Origin: Bdellovibrio sp. KM01
Lineage (GTDB): Bacteria > Bdellovibrionota > Bdellovibrionia > Bdellovibrionales > Bdellovibrionaceae
NCBI RefSeq assembly: GCF_013752535.1
Contig: NZ_CP058348.1
Span: 2,418,001 to 2,482,000 of the forward strand
DNA length: 64,000 nucleotides
Direction of reading: 5' to 3'
Shown here: positions 1 to 8,502 of the stretch, one piece after another
Numbering within the stretch: position 1 is the stretch's first letter
Layout of the letters: each line of letters begins with the position of its first letter
The notes under the pieces: model-generated
The model's input: only the letters and a program-made list of their open reading frames with translations
Databases searched by the model: none
Told to the model about the DNA's origin: nothing
Position numbers and translations under genes: made by a program

Positions 1-1
1 T

Positions 2-1807
2 ATGGGCCGTGACGCTCGTTACATCGATCCAACTGAAAAATTGATCTTGGATTGTAAGCAAGAAAACCGTCCACGCACGCAAGTAATGTTGGATGCTTAC
101 AGCTACAACACGGTTTCTTATAACTACTCTGTGGATTCTTTGTTCAACTTGAATGTGACTAAGAAAATCCAAGTTCGTATGGATCCACATTTGCTGGTGT
201 ATTCAAGCCTTTCTAACGGTCGTTCCGAAGTTCAAAAACTTCGTGATGGTACTTACTTGCTAAAAATGGCCGTGGTTAAAAATGCGGACTATGATTCTAA
301 AAGAACTGTAGTTTCCTATGCACAAAAACTTGTGACGGTTCTGACAGGTCAAATCAACACGGAAATTCAATTCCAAACTCAGGATTTGAAGGCTTTGGGG
401 AACCGTAACAACATGCTAATCGAGATCTACCCTGTTGATGAATCTAAAGTTCAAGTGGGTCAAGATGGTCAGCTTGCGATGAAGGATGCGAAAGCTTCCT
501 TGGATTCAGCTATCGACAAAACAAGCCAGCTTGAAACTCCGACATTCATGGGCCCCGTGGTTCTGAATGTGGATGAGGCTGGTCGTAATGTGCGTGTGGC
601 AGACGCCTCTGCCATCAATAAATTCTTGCTTGAAGGCAAAGGCGAAAACGTACAAAAACCGACGATCCAACAGATCATCAATCAAGGTCAGATTGAGCAA
701 TCTGAGCGCGTGAAAAACCAAGTGGCTTTGGCGAAACCTGCTACTTATGCGATGAACAACAACTTGGATTTGATCACTTTGAACACGGCTGTGAACCACA
801 ATACCTTGGGTGCTTTGGTACCATCTATGGTGGGTCGCAACCCTCGCCTTTTGACGACGAAAAAAGATCTTGCTGATATCGTGACGACGGGCAAATTGAC
901 GGCAGAAACCGCACAAAAACTTTGTGCCTTCTGGGCGCAAGACTACTTGCCGCGTATGAACCGCGAAAAAGGTGGAGCAATCCAAACTCAATTCGCGACT
1001 TTGTTCGGTGGCGATTGCATGAGCACGGTTAAGAAAAACCCGGAATCGTTCTTCCAAATTGAACGCCGCATGAACGTTAAAAAGGTTATGGGTAGCCGTT
1101 ACTTGCAAGGTTACAATCAAGGTTTGCAAGTCGGTACAAGCTTTGGATTGAGCCACTCTAAATCCAGAACGTTCTCGCAAAGCGTGGGTGCTAAAGCAGG
1201 CCTCAGCTTTAAGTTTTTGGAGTTCTTCTCGGTGGGTGCCGATGCTGGCGTATCTTTGTCATGGGCAGAGTCTCAAGCAACAGCAAACGGTATCGGTGTG
1301 AACACGTCGACAACAATGACGGTTCAGCAAAGCAAAATCAAAGTGCGCGTGGGTCAATACGAACAGTGTGCGATCGTAAAATTGAATCCCGCATTGTTTA
1401 TCAAAAGTCAGAAATCTTGGTATGACATCCGTCGCTCTGATTATGTGAACATCTTGAATCCGGCTTTAAGCGAAAACGAAACGGCAGCCGCTGTAACTCG
1501 TGGCTTGATGTTGTGTGAAGGTACGGACCGCACGTTGCCAGTGGATGTAACTGAAAACTTCTATTTGATCGCCCAAGAAACTTCCAGCACGCAAATGCAG
1601 GATAATGGTGATGATCGCAACCGTAACTTCTTCCTGGCTTTGCGCTCGACAGCGGATTTCAATAAGTTCGTGGCGGCTATCAAAGGGAATGTGATTATGC
1701 CTGCGACGGCGCAAGCGAAAGAAGCGACTGTGACGGATGCCACAGATATGATCACTAAAATGTTCGCAACGGGCTTACCAATCAGCCCAGGTATGTTCAG
1801 GAATTAA
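2..1807 (+). CDS. Large protein of unknown function, left end cut off by the window
   Basis: The reading frame is open to the left edge, so the true start probably lies outside the window and the first ATG at base 2 should not be trusted. 601 residues are visible. I recognise no catalytic motif. Residues about 375-450 form a small-residue-rich stretch (SVGAKAGLSFKF, SVGADAGVSLSW) followed by beta-like sequence, which would fit a surface or periplasmic structural protein, but no signal peptide can be assessed because the N terminus is missing. Four cysteines are scattered through the C-terminal half. It ends convergently with the Nudix gene, overlapping it by 11 bases. Real coding sequence is supported by the uninterrupted length and codon use like its neighbours. 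Confidence 0.8.
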   Translation: MGRDARYIDPTEKLILDCKQENRPRTQVMLDAYSYNTVSYNYSVDSLFNLNVTKKIQVRMDPHLLVYSSLSNGRSEVQKLRDGTYLLKMAVVKNADYDSKRTVVSYAQKLVTVLTGQINTEIQFQTQDLKALGNRNNMLIEIYPVDESKVQVGQDGQLAMKDAKASLDSAIDKTSQLETPTFMGPVVLNVDEAGRNVRVADASAINKFLLEGKGENVQKPTIQQIINQGQIEQSERVKNQVALAKPATYAMNNNLDLITLNTAVNHNTLGALVPSMVGRNPRLLTTKKDLADIVTTGKLTAETAQKLCAFWAQDYLPRMNREKGGAIQTQFATLFGGDCMSTVKKNPESFFQIERRMNVKKVMGSRYLQGYNQGLQVGTSFGLSHSKSRTFSQSVGAKAGLSFKFLEFFSVGADAGVSLSWAESQATANGIGVNTSTTMTVQQSKIKVRVGQYEQCAIVKLNPALFIKSQKSWYDIRRSDYVNILNPALSENETAAAVTRGLMLCEGTDRTLPVDVTENFYLIAQETSSTQMQDNGDDRNRNFFLALRSTADFNKFVAAIKGNVIMPATAQAKEATVTDATDMITKMFATGLPISPGMFRN

Positions 1808-2219
1808 TTTTCTCTAAGGCCCAAGTTAAAACTCGATTGAGTCTTGGGCCAAATAAATACTTACACTCATCCGCCGAAGCCCAACGATACTCGTGATGTT
1901 CGGGCTCCCCTAAAACTTCACTGATGGGCATTTCAATTTCCGGAGTGCCTTCGACCAATCCGATATAATAGCGTGCGACCTTCCCCTGCCCATAACGTTC
2001 GGTTTCGTAATAGTCATGACCGAAAGGAAAGTCTTTGGGATGGAGACTGGTTTCTTCTTTCATTTCACGCAAAGCTGCTTTGAAAGGATCTTCTTTCAAT
2101 TCCACTTCGCCTTTGGGAAAATCCCAATAGTTGAAACTGCGTAAAATCAGAAATCTTACACCCTCTTTGTTTTTACTGAATGGGACCACTCCCGCGGAAA
2201 GAATATTTCGGGTCGTCAT
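1797..2219 (-). CDS. Nudix hydrolase
   Basis: A 140-residue Nudix-fold hydrolase, of the type that cleaves nucleoside diphosphates linked to another moiety, such as diadenosine polyphosphates. The Nudix box is at about residues 37-59: a Gly, a Glu six residues on, then REMKEETSL, where the usual final Gly of the box is Ser. The catalytic REUxEE core is intact. The short length and the FPKGEVE segment resemble the bacterial Ap4A hydrolase/MutT-like group, but substrate cannot be set from sequence. It follows the upstream minus-strand gene with a TAATG stop/start overlap, so the two are probably translationally coupled. Its 3' end overlaps the convergent gene at the left edge by 11 bases. Confidence 0.88.
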   Translation of the reverse strand: MTTRNILSAGVVPFSKNKEGVRFLILRSFNYWDFPKGEVELKEDPFKAALREMKEETSLHPKDFPFGHDYYETERYGQGKVARYYIGLVEGTPEIEMPISEVLGEPEHHEYRWASADECKYLFGPRLNRVLTWALEKINS

Positions 2220-2953
2220 TATTTCAGAGTCTCCTTAAGAAACTGGATCGAGCGGTAACCGAACCACGAGAACGACTCCCCGTTCACGATGGCTCCTTCC
2301 ACTCCCAGGCCCTTAAGGTCTGAAATCTTTTTGGCAAAAGGAAAAGGTTCTGATGAAAACAGACAAAGAGCATTCGGGTGATCTTCCAGTTCAATGACAG
2401 GATACTTTTCCCCTTCGGGAAACTCGACCACTTTCATTCCAAGTTTGTTTAAAACAGATCCGATATAGGTTTCTTTGCTTACTGCCATCCACGGTTTTTT
2501 CCAGATCAGATATAAAACTTCACTGTAATTCTGATGGGGGATTTTCACCCAGTCCAAGAATCCTGGAATTTTTCGGGGATCAAATGCAGGCGTCGGTTTT
2601 TCTAAAATATCCAGACAATCGACGGCCATTTCCATCAATGTCGGGTTTTCGAAAAACTCCCCCAGCTTTACCAATTCTTGCTGGAGAGTTTCAAGGGAAT
2701 GAACGTGCGTTGCCAGGTACTTAACCGGGCACTCCTCTGCCATCTCATAGGGATTTTCTTCTTGATCCAACAAAACGATGTCAGGTTTTAGATCCATCAC
2801 CAGATCCCAGGATACTTCCTTGGTCCCACCGACGATGGGAATATTGGTGATTAATTTTTCGGGATGGATACAAAAACGCGTGCGTCCGACAACATTGATT
2901 CCAGCTCTTAACAATGTCTCGGTCCACGATGGGACCATGCAAACCACACGCAT
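2219..2953 (-). CDS. Periplasmic-binding-protein-like protein without signal peptide (BtuF-like fold)
   Basis: 244 residues resembling the helical-backbone metal-receptor family (BtuF and siderophore-binding proteins). The N terminus reads VVCMVPSWTETL, then VVGRT, GGTKEVSWD and LKPDIVLLD, which is the order of conserved elements in BtuF-like domains (residues 3-62). There is no signal peptide or lipobox: the protein starts directly with the first beta strand, so it is likely cytoplasmic and not an ABC transporter receptor. Such stand-alone members occur in several bacteria with no defined role that I know. A good ribosome-binding site (AGGAGA, six bases before the ATG) supports this start. 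It is coupled to the Nudix hydrolase downstream by TAATG, suggesting a joint role in small-molecule metabolism. Confidence 0.75.
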   Translation of the reverse strand: MRVVCMVPSWTETLLRAGINVVGRTRFCIHPEKLITNIPIVGGTKEVSWDLVMDLKPDIVLLDQEENPYEMAEECPVKYLATHVHSLETLQQELVKLGEFFENPTLMEMAVDCLDILEKPTPAFDPRKIPGFLDWVKIPHQNYSEVLYLIWKKPWMAVSKETYIGSVLNKLGMKVVEFPEGEKYPVIELEDHPNALCLFSSEPFPFAKKISDLKGLGVEGAIVNGESFSWFGYRSIQFLKETLK

Positions 2954-2976
2954 TTCTTGTCTCCTATAAAAGAAGA

Positions 2977-3510
2977 CTACATGGCCGGTTGAAGGGAGTC
3001 AAAATCTGGTTCCCAGTCATAGAACTGGCGCCCATGAGGCATTCCGTGTAAAACGCCATCGACCATGACATAACCGGATTCATGACGGTTGTTTGTTGAT
3101 TCATGAACCCAGTGAAGGATCGCACCGTCTGGAGATGGCTTATAGTGACCCGCTTTGGCATTGGAAGTAATGTAATCACCGCACGCCTCCACCACTCCCC
3201 CGATGCGCAGGTTGTCGATTTCACGGAAGCTTGTGTTGTAAATCACTTCAATTGTATCGCGAGGACCTTCGCCGATTTTAACTTGGAAATGTTGGTGACT
3301 GGCTTTGCCTTGGTATATATTCGTCACGACACCATAAATATGACCGCGATTTTTGTACTGATTCTTGGTTTGTTTCTTCCAAAGCAAGATCTGTTCGTTG
3401 ATGACTGGGATGGGTTGCCCATTTGCTATGCAATCCGGCGCTGCCTCTGTCGCGAAGGCGATGGTTCCTGATAAAATCAGAGCTAAAACCGTCAATAAAT
3501 TCCGTTTCAT
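2977..3510 (-). CDS. Secreted DUF3465-like protein
   Basis: 177 residues with an N-terminal signal peptide (MKRNLL, hydrophobic run to about residue 20, cleavage after AFA or TEA). The mature part contains HIYGVVTNIYQG, SHQHFQVKIG, a DNLRIGG turn, and ILHWVHES followed by a GYVMVDG strand. This arrangement, an OB-like strand set ending in a W-x-H motif, matches my recollection of DUF3465 proteins, a small exported family of unknown function. AAAGGAG lies six bases before the ATG. It sits alone, 23 bases downstream of the binding-protein-like gene's start and in the same direction, so it may be part of the same transcription unit as first gene. Function is unknown; the family call is by pattern only. 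Confidence 0.7.
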   Translation of the reverse strand: MKRNLLTVLALILSGTIAFATEAAPDCIANGQPIPVINEQILLWKKQTKNQYKNRGHIYGVVTNIYQGKASHQHFQVKIGEGPRDTIEVIYNTSFREIDNLRIGGVVEACGDYITSNAKAGHYKPSPDGAILHWVHESTNNRHESGYVMVDGVLHGMPHGRQFYDWEPDFDSLQPAM

Positions 3511-3681
3511 AATGCACTCCTTTGCATTTAAAAATCGTCAGCTATTTTCGCGGCCAAAGCCAGTAAGATGTGCCGCTTCATTGTCAGAGTTCTGTTAACC
3601 CCGCAGAGCGAAAATAAAGTGAAAACTTGATTCTTGTTGGGAGGCAGATAACTATGTCCCCTTTCAAATACGAGGTAAAAA
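3511..3681. other. Divergent intergenic region 3511-3681
   Basis: About 170 bases between the divergent DUF3465-like gene and the 430-residue gene. It should hold both promoters. I see no strong sigma-70 pair, long palindrome or repeat in it; only the two ribosome-binding sites at its ends are clear. Confidence 0.5.
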
Positions 3682-4974
3682 ATGACGCAACTAATCCCAC
3701 TTAAGGAAAAACCAGCTCTAAGCCCTTACAAAAAAGGCGATGTCCTTGTTTTGTTCGGCGAACTTTTCTCCCGTGGTTATGCCAACGGTTTAGTCGAAGA
3801 AGCTGAACGTCGTGGAATGACGATCGTTCGTGCAACAGTGGGTCGCCGTGAAAAAGACGGAACATTGCGCGCGTTGACTGCTGAAGAAACAGCCAATATT
3901 CCACAACCATTTATCAACGTTCCTTTGGAAGCCGGATTCGATATGGAGCCCGCAACAAATGGCGTGACTCCTTGTGATCAATTGGCCGGCATCAAATTGG
4001 GCGAGTGGGAAAATGCCAAGCTTGATTGGAAAGCGATTGATGAATCACAAAAAGCGGGTTCTGAGCGCTTCAAAAAGAACACTGAAATTTTCATCAAAGA
4101 ACTCGAAAAACACATCCCCGCTGGTGCGAACGTTTTGTTTGCTCACTTGATGGCCGGTGGCGTTCCCCGTACGAAAATTATTATGCCGATTTTAAATCGC
4201 GTTTGTAAGGGCACGGGCGATCGCCACGTGGGCTCTCAGGCGTTGATGGATTCTGAAATCGGTCAGTTCTGTTTGCGTAACTTTAAGGAAGTCACGGCTG
4301 AAACCTTCAAGCATCTGGTTGAGATCTCGACTCCATTGCGTAAAAAATTGGAAGCTTCTGGCAGCCATGTTTCTTACACAGCTTACGGTTACCATGGCAC
4401 AGAGGTTTTGATTAAAAACGATTACAAATGGCAGACTTACACGTGCTACTTCCAAGGTTGGGCGAAGATGGCTTTGGAAGACCACTCCATCGCATTCGCG
4501 AAACAAGGCATCCATTGCTGCGTTTACAACTGCCCAGAGATTTTGACGAACTCTTCGTCAGTCTTTCAAGGTGTTGAAGTATCACTTTACCCTTTGGTTA
4601 CAGCTATTCAAAAAGACGCCGGAGATAAAAAACACGGTGAACAGGTTTTGAAGCAATGCCAAGAACTACTGAAAGACGGCGTGACGTTTGAACAGATCAA
4701 AGCCTTCACTGATGAATATCTGACAAATCCACTGACTTTAGAGTTTACAAAGTACGACAAGTGGCCGCAACATACTCGTCAGGATCAGATGGAGTACATG
4801 TTGAAGTCTTCGGACTATCTATTTGATTTGCATAAGGATCAAAAGAATCTGATCACCGCTGTTTTGTCTGAAGTGGTCTTTAAATCTTGTGGCTATGTGA
4901 TGCTTCACGATTCATGGACACCGAAGTCACCGGTGGCTTGGTTGGGTCACGATATCGTTGCTCGTTGCATGTAA
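3682..4974 (+). CDS. Conserved 430-residue protein of uncertain function, possibly reductase-like
   Basis: A soluble, 430-residue protein with no signal peptide or membrane segment. GAGGT lies five bases before the ATG. The N-terminal part (residues 18-52) reads GDVLVLFGELFSRGYANG followed by a helix, ERRGMTIVRATVGRR, which looks like a Rossmann-type beta-alpha-beta start with the glycine pattern altered. I recall this protein from Bdellovibrio and Leptospira annotated as an enoyl-ACP reductase FabMG-like family, but I cannot confirm that from sequence and the typical short-chain dehydrogenase Tyr-x3-Lys motif is not obvious. Several histidines and cysteines are spread over the middle (GDRHVGS, CCVYNCPE). 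It is followed 23 bases later by the MBL-fold hydrolase, so the two are likely an operon. Confidence 0.6.
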   Translation: MTQLIPLKEKPALSPYKKGDVLVLFGELFSRGYANGLVEEAERRGMTIVRATVGRREKDGTLRALTAEETANIPQPFINVPLEAGFDMEPATNGVTPCDQLAGIKLGEWENAKLDWKAIDESQKAGSERFKKNTEIFIKELEKHIPAGANVLFAHLMAGGVPRTKIIMPILNRVCKGTGDRHVGSQALMDSEIGQFCLRNFKEVTAETFKHLVEISTPLRKKLEASGSHVSYTAYGYHGTEVLIKNDYKWQTYTCYFQGWAKMALEDHSIAFAKQGIHCCVYNCPEILTNSSSVFQGVEVSLYPLVTAIQKDAGDKKHGEQVLKQCQELLKDGVTFEQIKAFTDEYLTNPLTLEFTKYDKWPQHTRQDQMEYMLKSSDYLFDLHKDQKNLITAVLSEVVFKSCGYVMLHDSWTPKSPVAWLGHDIVARCM

Positions 4975-4997
4975 CATCAGCGACAGAAAGGTTTAGG

Positions 4998-5840
4998 ATG
5001 TCCGTAGTAGCTGGGGAAAGCTGGAGTTATCAGAAATATAAATTCCATGGCCTTTCCCTTTCAGGCATCCGCACCGCCATCGCCATGCCGGAGCTTTATT
5101 TAAGTTTCGACGTGGCCCAGGGTTTTCCCTATCTTTTGAATCTTAAAAAATTCTTTATCAGCCATGGTCACTTGGACCATGCTGCTGGAATCCCCTACAT
5201 CATCTCTCAAAAAGCCATGACCTCGCAAAATGCGGCGCAGTTTTATATGCCTGGAACATTGGTTGAACCGATGACCAACATCATGCGCGAGTGGGAAAAA
5301 ATCGAGGGTCATCAATACAAGTTCGAATTCATCCCCGTGAATGCCGACGATGAAATCGAAATCAACCAGCAAAATTATGTTAAGGTGTTTCCAACCACTC
5401 ACCGCATCGAGTCCTTCGGCTACACATTGTTTGAAACGTCAAAAAAGCTTCGCGCCGACCTTCAAGGAAAAAGCCAGGAAGACATCGTGAATCTGCGCCG
5501 CAAAGGTGAAGACGTAAACGAAATCCATCATCACCCGATGGTCACATTCACCGGTGATACTCAGATTGAATTTTTGGATGTTCGCCCTTGGGTTAAGAAA
5601 TCAAAGATCTTAATCATGGAGTCCACTTATCTGGACGATCGAAAAACCATCGCGAACGCCCGGGAGTGGGGTCACACTCATTTAGACGAAATCATCCCGC
5701 GCCTGGATGAAATCGAATCCGAACAAATCGTGCTGATTCACATCTCCAGCCGCTATTCCGACGCCGAAGCCCTCCGCCTAATCAAATCCCGCATCCCCGA
5801 AAAACACCAAGCTCGCATAGTCCTTTTCCCCGGCCGCTAA
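4998..5840 (+). CDS. Metallo-beta-lactamase-fold hydrolase, RNase Z-like
   Basis: 280 residues. The metal-binding signature SHGHLDHAAG is at residues 55-64 (His56, His58, Asp60, His61), with later ligands suggested by FPTTHRIES, FTGDTQ and LIHISSRYS. The spacing and the HLDHAAG form resemble RNase Z-type phosphodiesterases, so it may process RNA 3' ends or another phosphodiester. The reading frame extends further upstream into the preceding gene, but the ATG at 4998 follows that gene's stop and has an AGG-rich site before it, and the protein start then matches the fold. The stop codon TAA lies in CTAAAAGG, a copy of the outer edge of the inverted repeat that follows. Confidence 0.8.
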   Translation: MSVVAGESWSYQKYKFHGLSLSGIRTAIAMPELYLSFDVAQGFPYLLNLKKFFISHGHLDHAAGIPYIISQKAMTSQNAAQFYMPGTLVEPMTNIMREWEKIEGHQYKFEFIPVNADDEIEINQQNYVKVFPTTHRIESFGYTLFETSKKLRADLQGKSQEDIVNLRRKGEDVNEIHHHPMVTFTGDTQIEFLDVRPWVKKSKILIMESTYLDDRKTIANAREWGHTHLDEIIPRLDEIESEQIVLIHISSRYSDAEALRLIKSRIPEKHQARIVLFPGR

Positions 5841-5935
5841 AAGGCGCTAAAAGGTACGGACACACTTTCTCCATAAAAAAAAGGCCGGTTGAATCCCAGC
5901 CTTTTTTATGGAGAAAGTGTGTCCGTACCTTTTAG
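5838..5935. repeat. 34-bp perfect inverted repeat around a terminator, TAAAAGGTACGG family copy 1
   Basis: The arms are 5847-5880 and 5902-5935, 34 of 34 bases complementary. Each begins CTAAAAGGTACGGACACAC reading inward, then CTTTCTCCATA and an A/T run. Between them lies a GGCCGG/CCCAGCC hairpin with A and T tracts that would act as an intrinsic terminator in both directions for the convergent genes. The outer edge is partly duplicated on the left (GCTAAAAGG occurs at 5837 and again at 5847). The TAA at each outer edge is the stop codon of the flanking gene: 5838-5840 for the plus-strand hydrolase and 5932-5934 (read on the minus strand) for the next gene. Confidence 0.92.
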
Positions 5936-6618
5936 AACAGGTCGTTTAGATCCATCCAGATTTTGCGGTTTTTTTGTTTTTTGCTTTTGAAATAATCTGT
6001 CCACTCTTGCGGTGTGCGCTTATTCCATTTATCAGCCAAATTGGCTGCGAAGATCAAAGGAGCTTGGCCCTGACCCAATTTGTCTTTGGGTGGACGAAGT
6101 GCTGTTAGCATTTCAGGACCATAGAATGCCGAAGGCATCAAACGATCTCTATCACCCAACTCCCCGATGATCACAGCATTATGAACTTGTCCCAAAACCG
6201 TGCGAGTCAACGGACCTGACGCTTCATTGTTCTTAGGAGCACCCGCAGATCCGACCACGATCATGCCGCTGTCTGCGCGTTTATTCAAAGCTTCAAGGAA
6301 CGCTTTGCTTTGCTCGTTGGACTTCAAATTGAAATCCAAAAATACAAAGCTAGTATCCGCAGGAAGAGTGTTGATGCGTTCATGCATCGTCGCCTCATCC
6401 ACCGCGCCTTCAGCAGTATAAGGTGTGTAATTGATAATTTCGCAGTTTTTGCACGATGCTGCGGAATCAAAAACGGGCTTCACCTTCAATTCAAAGTCAG
6501 CCTGGTTTTGCATACCGAAATAGATCACACGTGTTTTGCCCGCAGGAACGGATGCTTGCGCCAAAGCGCTGCCCCAACACATTGCACCGAGAAGACTTAC
6601 TGTCACAATTCTTTTCAT
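5932..6618 (-). CDS. Secreted protein of unknown function
   Basis: 228 residues from the ATG at 6618. The sequence starts MKRIVTVSLLGAMCWGSALA, a standard signal peptide with a cleavage site after ALA or AQA, so I prefer this start over TTG and ATG codons 24-33 bases further upstream, which would put charged residues before the signal. None of the starts has a strong ribosome-binding site. The mature protein has a CKNC pair at about residues 58-61 and segments ADTSFVFLDF and SGMIVVGSAGAP that look like alternating strands and helices of an alpha/beta domain, perhaps with a caspase-like or flavodoxin-like topology; no catalytic motif is convincing. The stop codon lies in the inverted repeat at its 3' end. 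Confidence 0.75.
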   Translation of the reverse strand: MKRIVTVSLLGAMCWGSALAQASVPAGKTRVIYFGMQNQADFELKVKPVFDSAASCKNCEIINYTPYTAEGAVDEATMHERINTLPADTSFVFLDFNLKSNEQSKAFLEALNKRADSGMIVVGSAGAPKNNEASGPLTRTVLGQVHNAVIIGELGDRDRLMPSAFYGPEMLTALRPPKDKLGQGQAPLIFAANLADKWNKRTPQEWTDYFKSKKQKNRKIWMDLNDLF

Positions 6619-6703
6619 AGTTCTTATTTTGCTTGATGCCATAGATTTCAAGTTTGCCCTCCCCCTTGCTTTGCTGTCGACTTTTTTAATTAGTTATTGA
6701 ACA

Positions 6704-7855
6704 ATGCAGCATATGGATTCATGGAGTGACGTAAAGCTGTTTCATAATGGTGATGCTTATTTTGAAAGTCTGATTCAAGACATTCAAAATGCGAAAGAAT
6801 CCATTACTATTGAAAGCTATATTTTCGATCTCGACAAGCTGACAGAAAACATTCTGAAAGAGCTTTCGCACGCCGTGAAAAGAGGCGTCTCCGTCAAACT
6901 GATTCTTGATGGATTCGGCTCTTACTATAGTATTCCGCCGGTTTTGCGCTATTGCCAACAACATGGCATCGAACTTCGCGTGTTTCACATCATGCCTTAT
7001 CCGTCATCGTGGCTGCATCGTCTGCCCGCATTTGAAACTATCAGTAAAGCCAGCTGGTGGAGACGTATGAATCGCCGCAACCATCGCAAAGTGATTATTT
7101 TCGATGAAAAAACGGCCTATTTGGGAAGTTTGAATTTCGCTCAAGTTCATTGTGCAAAGTATGTAGGCAACAAAGCGTGGCGAGACACGGGTGTTCGCGT
7201 TCAAGGTCCCGCCGTTCGCCAACTGGTCATCGCAACGCAAATCACTTATCTGCGCACTATATATAAAGGATTTTTGTCGTGGATCAGCCGATGGAGAGTG
7301 CCATCTTCCCCCTTGAGCTCCGCCGTTCAACTAAACACCACCCAAAAGATGCGAAAACATCTTTACCGCGACATGCTTCGCAAGATTTCTCACTCTAAAA
7401 ATCGCGTTTATATCACCACCGCCTATTTTCTGCCCAAACGCTCGGTGATGCGAGTCTTGATGCTCGCCAAAGAGCGCGGAGCCGATGTCAGACTTTTGAT
7501 TCCCGGTAAATCTGACGTGCCTTTCTCCAAATGGGCGTCATTTTTCCTGGTGCGCTTTCTCATTCAAAAAGGCATCCCCGTTTTCGAATACCAAAAGTCC
7601 ATTTTACACGCGAAAACGATGATCATCGATGATGAAGTCTATGTGGGTTCCTTTAATTTGAATTACCGCAGCCTCTTTCATGATCTGGAAGTCATCGCGC
7701 ACTTTAAAGATCAAGGCACTTTGAACAATATGCTAACGCAATGGAATGAAGACTGTGGGAATTCACTCAACCTTGCAGAAAACCGCCTGGGTGCAAGCTC
7801 GTGGTTTTTCCGTGTCCTCTATAAAATCGCTTTCAGACTGCGATATATGCTCTGA
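6704..7855 (+). CDS. Phospholipase D / cardiolipin synthase-like protein
   Basis: 383 residues with two HKD motifs, the signature of the phospholipase D superfamily. The first is at His127, Lys129, Asp134 (NHRKVIIFD, then GSLNF), the second at His302, Lys304, Asp309 (LHAKTMIID, then GSFNLN). Both motifs have the downstream GS/N elements, so both halves of the active site appear intact. The architecture resembles ClsB-type cardiolipin synthases without N-terminal membrane helices; the hydrophobic segments near residues 95-110 and 275-290 may bind membrane. Cardiolipin or phosphatidylglycerol synthesis is the likely role, but phospholipase activity cannot be excluded. The start is either 6704 or the in-frame ATG at 6713; neither has a clear ribosome-binding site. 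Confidence 0.85.
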   Translation: MQHMDSWSDVKLFHNGDAYFESLIQDIQNAKESITIESYIFDLDKLTENILKELSHAVKRGVSVKLILDGFGSYYSIPPVLRYCQQHGIELRVFHIMPYPSSWLHRLPAFETISKASWWRRMNRRNHRKVIIFDEKTAYLGSLNFAQVHCAKYVGNKAWRDTGVRVQGPAVRQLVIATQITYLRTIYKGFLSWISRWRVPSSPLSSAVQLNTTQKMRKHLYRDMLRKISHSKNRVYITTAYFLPKRSVMRVLMLAKERGADVRLLIPGKSDVPFSKWASFFLVRFLIQKGIPVFEYQKSILHAKTMIIDDEVYVGSFNLNYRSLFHDLEVIAHFKDQGTLNNMLTQWNEDCGNSLNLAENRLGASSWFFRVLYKIAFRLRYML

Positions 7856-7899
7856 TTTTTACTTTGACCTCAGGCTTGGTTCTATCCGATCCTAGGAGT

Positions 7900-8502
7900 A
7901 TGAAACAGGTAAAAATCGTTATTACAGGTGGTCCTTCCGGCGGCAAAACAACTTTGATTGAAGCTCTGAAAAAAGAGCTGGGACAAAAATGCGCCGTGGT
8001 CCCTGAAGCCGCCAGTATTCTTTATCGCGGCGGCTTTCCCCGCACCAAAGATCCTCAAGGCTTGATCAATGCCCAAAGAGCGATTTACTTCGTTCAAAAA
8101 GAGCTTGAAGACATGATTTGCAAGACCAGTCAAAAATCTTTGATCGTTTGTGATCGCGGCTCCATCGATGCTTTGGCGTACTGGCCGTTTGCTCCTGAAA
8201 ACTTTTTTAAAAGCATTGATTCCAGCAAACAAACTGAATTTGATCGCTATGACTGGGTTCTGCATTTGGATACAGCGGATGTGGACTATTACGACCTCAG
8301 CAATCCGATTCGCACTGAAACTTTCGATGAAGCTGAGGTTTTGAATTCAAAAATCATGGAAGCCTGGAATGGCCATACTCGCCGCGTGGTGATTGGTCAC
8401 AACAAGGATTTTCTTTCAAAAATGACGACGGCTTTGTCCGTGATCAACGCCATCATGGCCCATAAAAGTGCCGACGATATCAACAAGGAGCTTTTGACAT
8501 GA
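7900..8502 (+). CDS. P-loop AAA-type ATPase/kinase-like protein (AAA_28)
   Basis: 200 residues starting MKQVKIVITGGPSGGKTT, with the Walker A loop directly after the first beta strand. LIVCDRGSIDA carries the acidic/Arg segment typical of small P-loop kinase-like proteins (about residues 82-92), and RYDWVLHLD a further strand. This matches the AAA_28 group, some members of which are annotated as nucleotide or nicotinamide riboside kinases; the substrate is unknown. The frame extends to a TTG at 7864, but the fold begins at the ATG at 7900. An AGGAG is present although only one base from the ATG. The 3' end overlaps the next gene by an ATGA junction, so translation is probably coupled. Confidence 0.75.
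   Translation: MKQVKIVITGGPSGGKTTLIEALKKELGQKCAVVPEAASILYRGGFPRTKDPQGLINAQRAIYFVQKELEDMICKTSQKSLIVCDRGSIDALAYWPFAPENFFKSIDSSKQTEFDRYDWVLHLDTADVDYYDLSNPIRTETFDEAEVLNSKIMEAWNGHTRRVVIGHNKDFLSKMTTALSVINAIMAHKSADDINKELLT

Noticed and set aside
506-1180. Long minus-strand reading frame opposite the first gene
   Set aside because: It lies fully inside a longer plus-strand gene, is Arg/His-rich like a mirror of its codons, and has no ribosome site.
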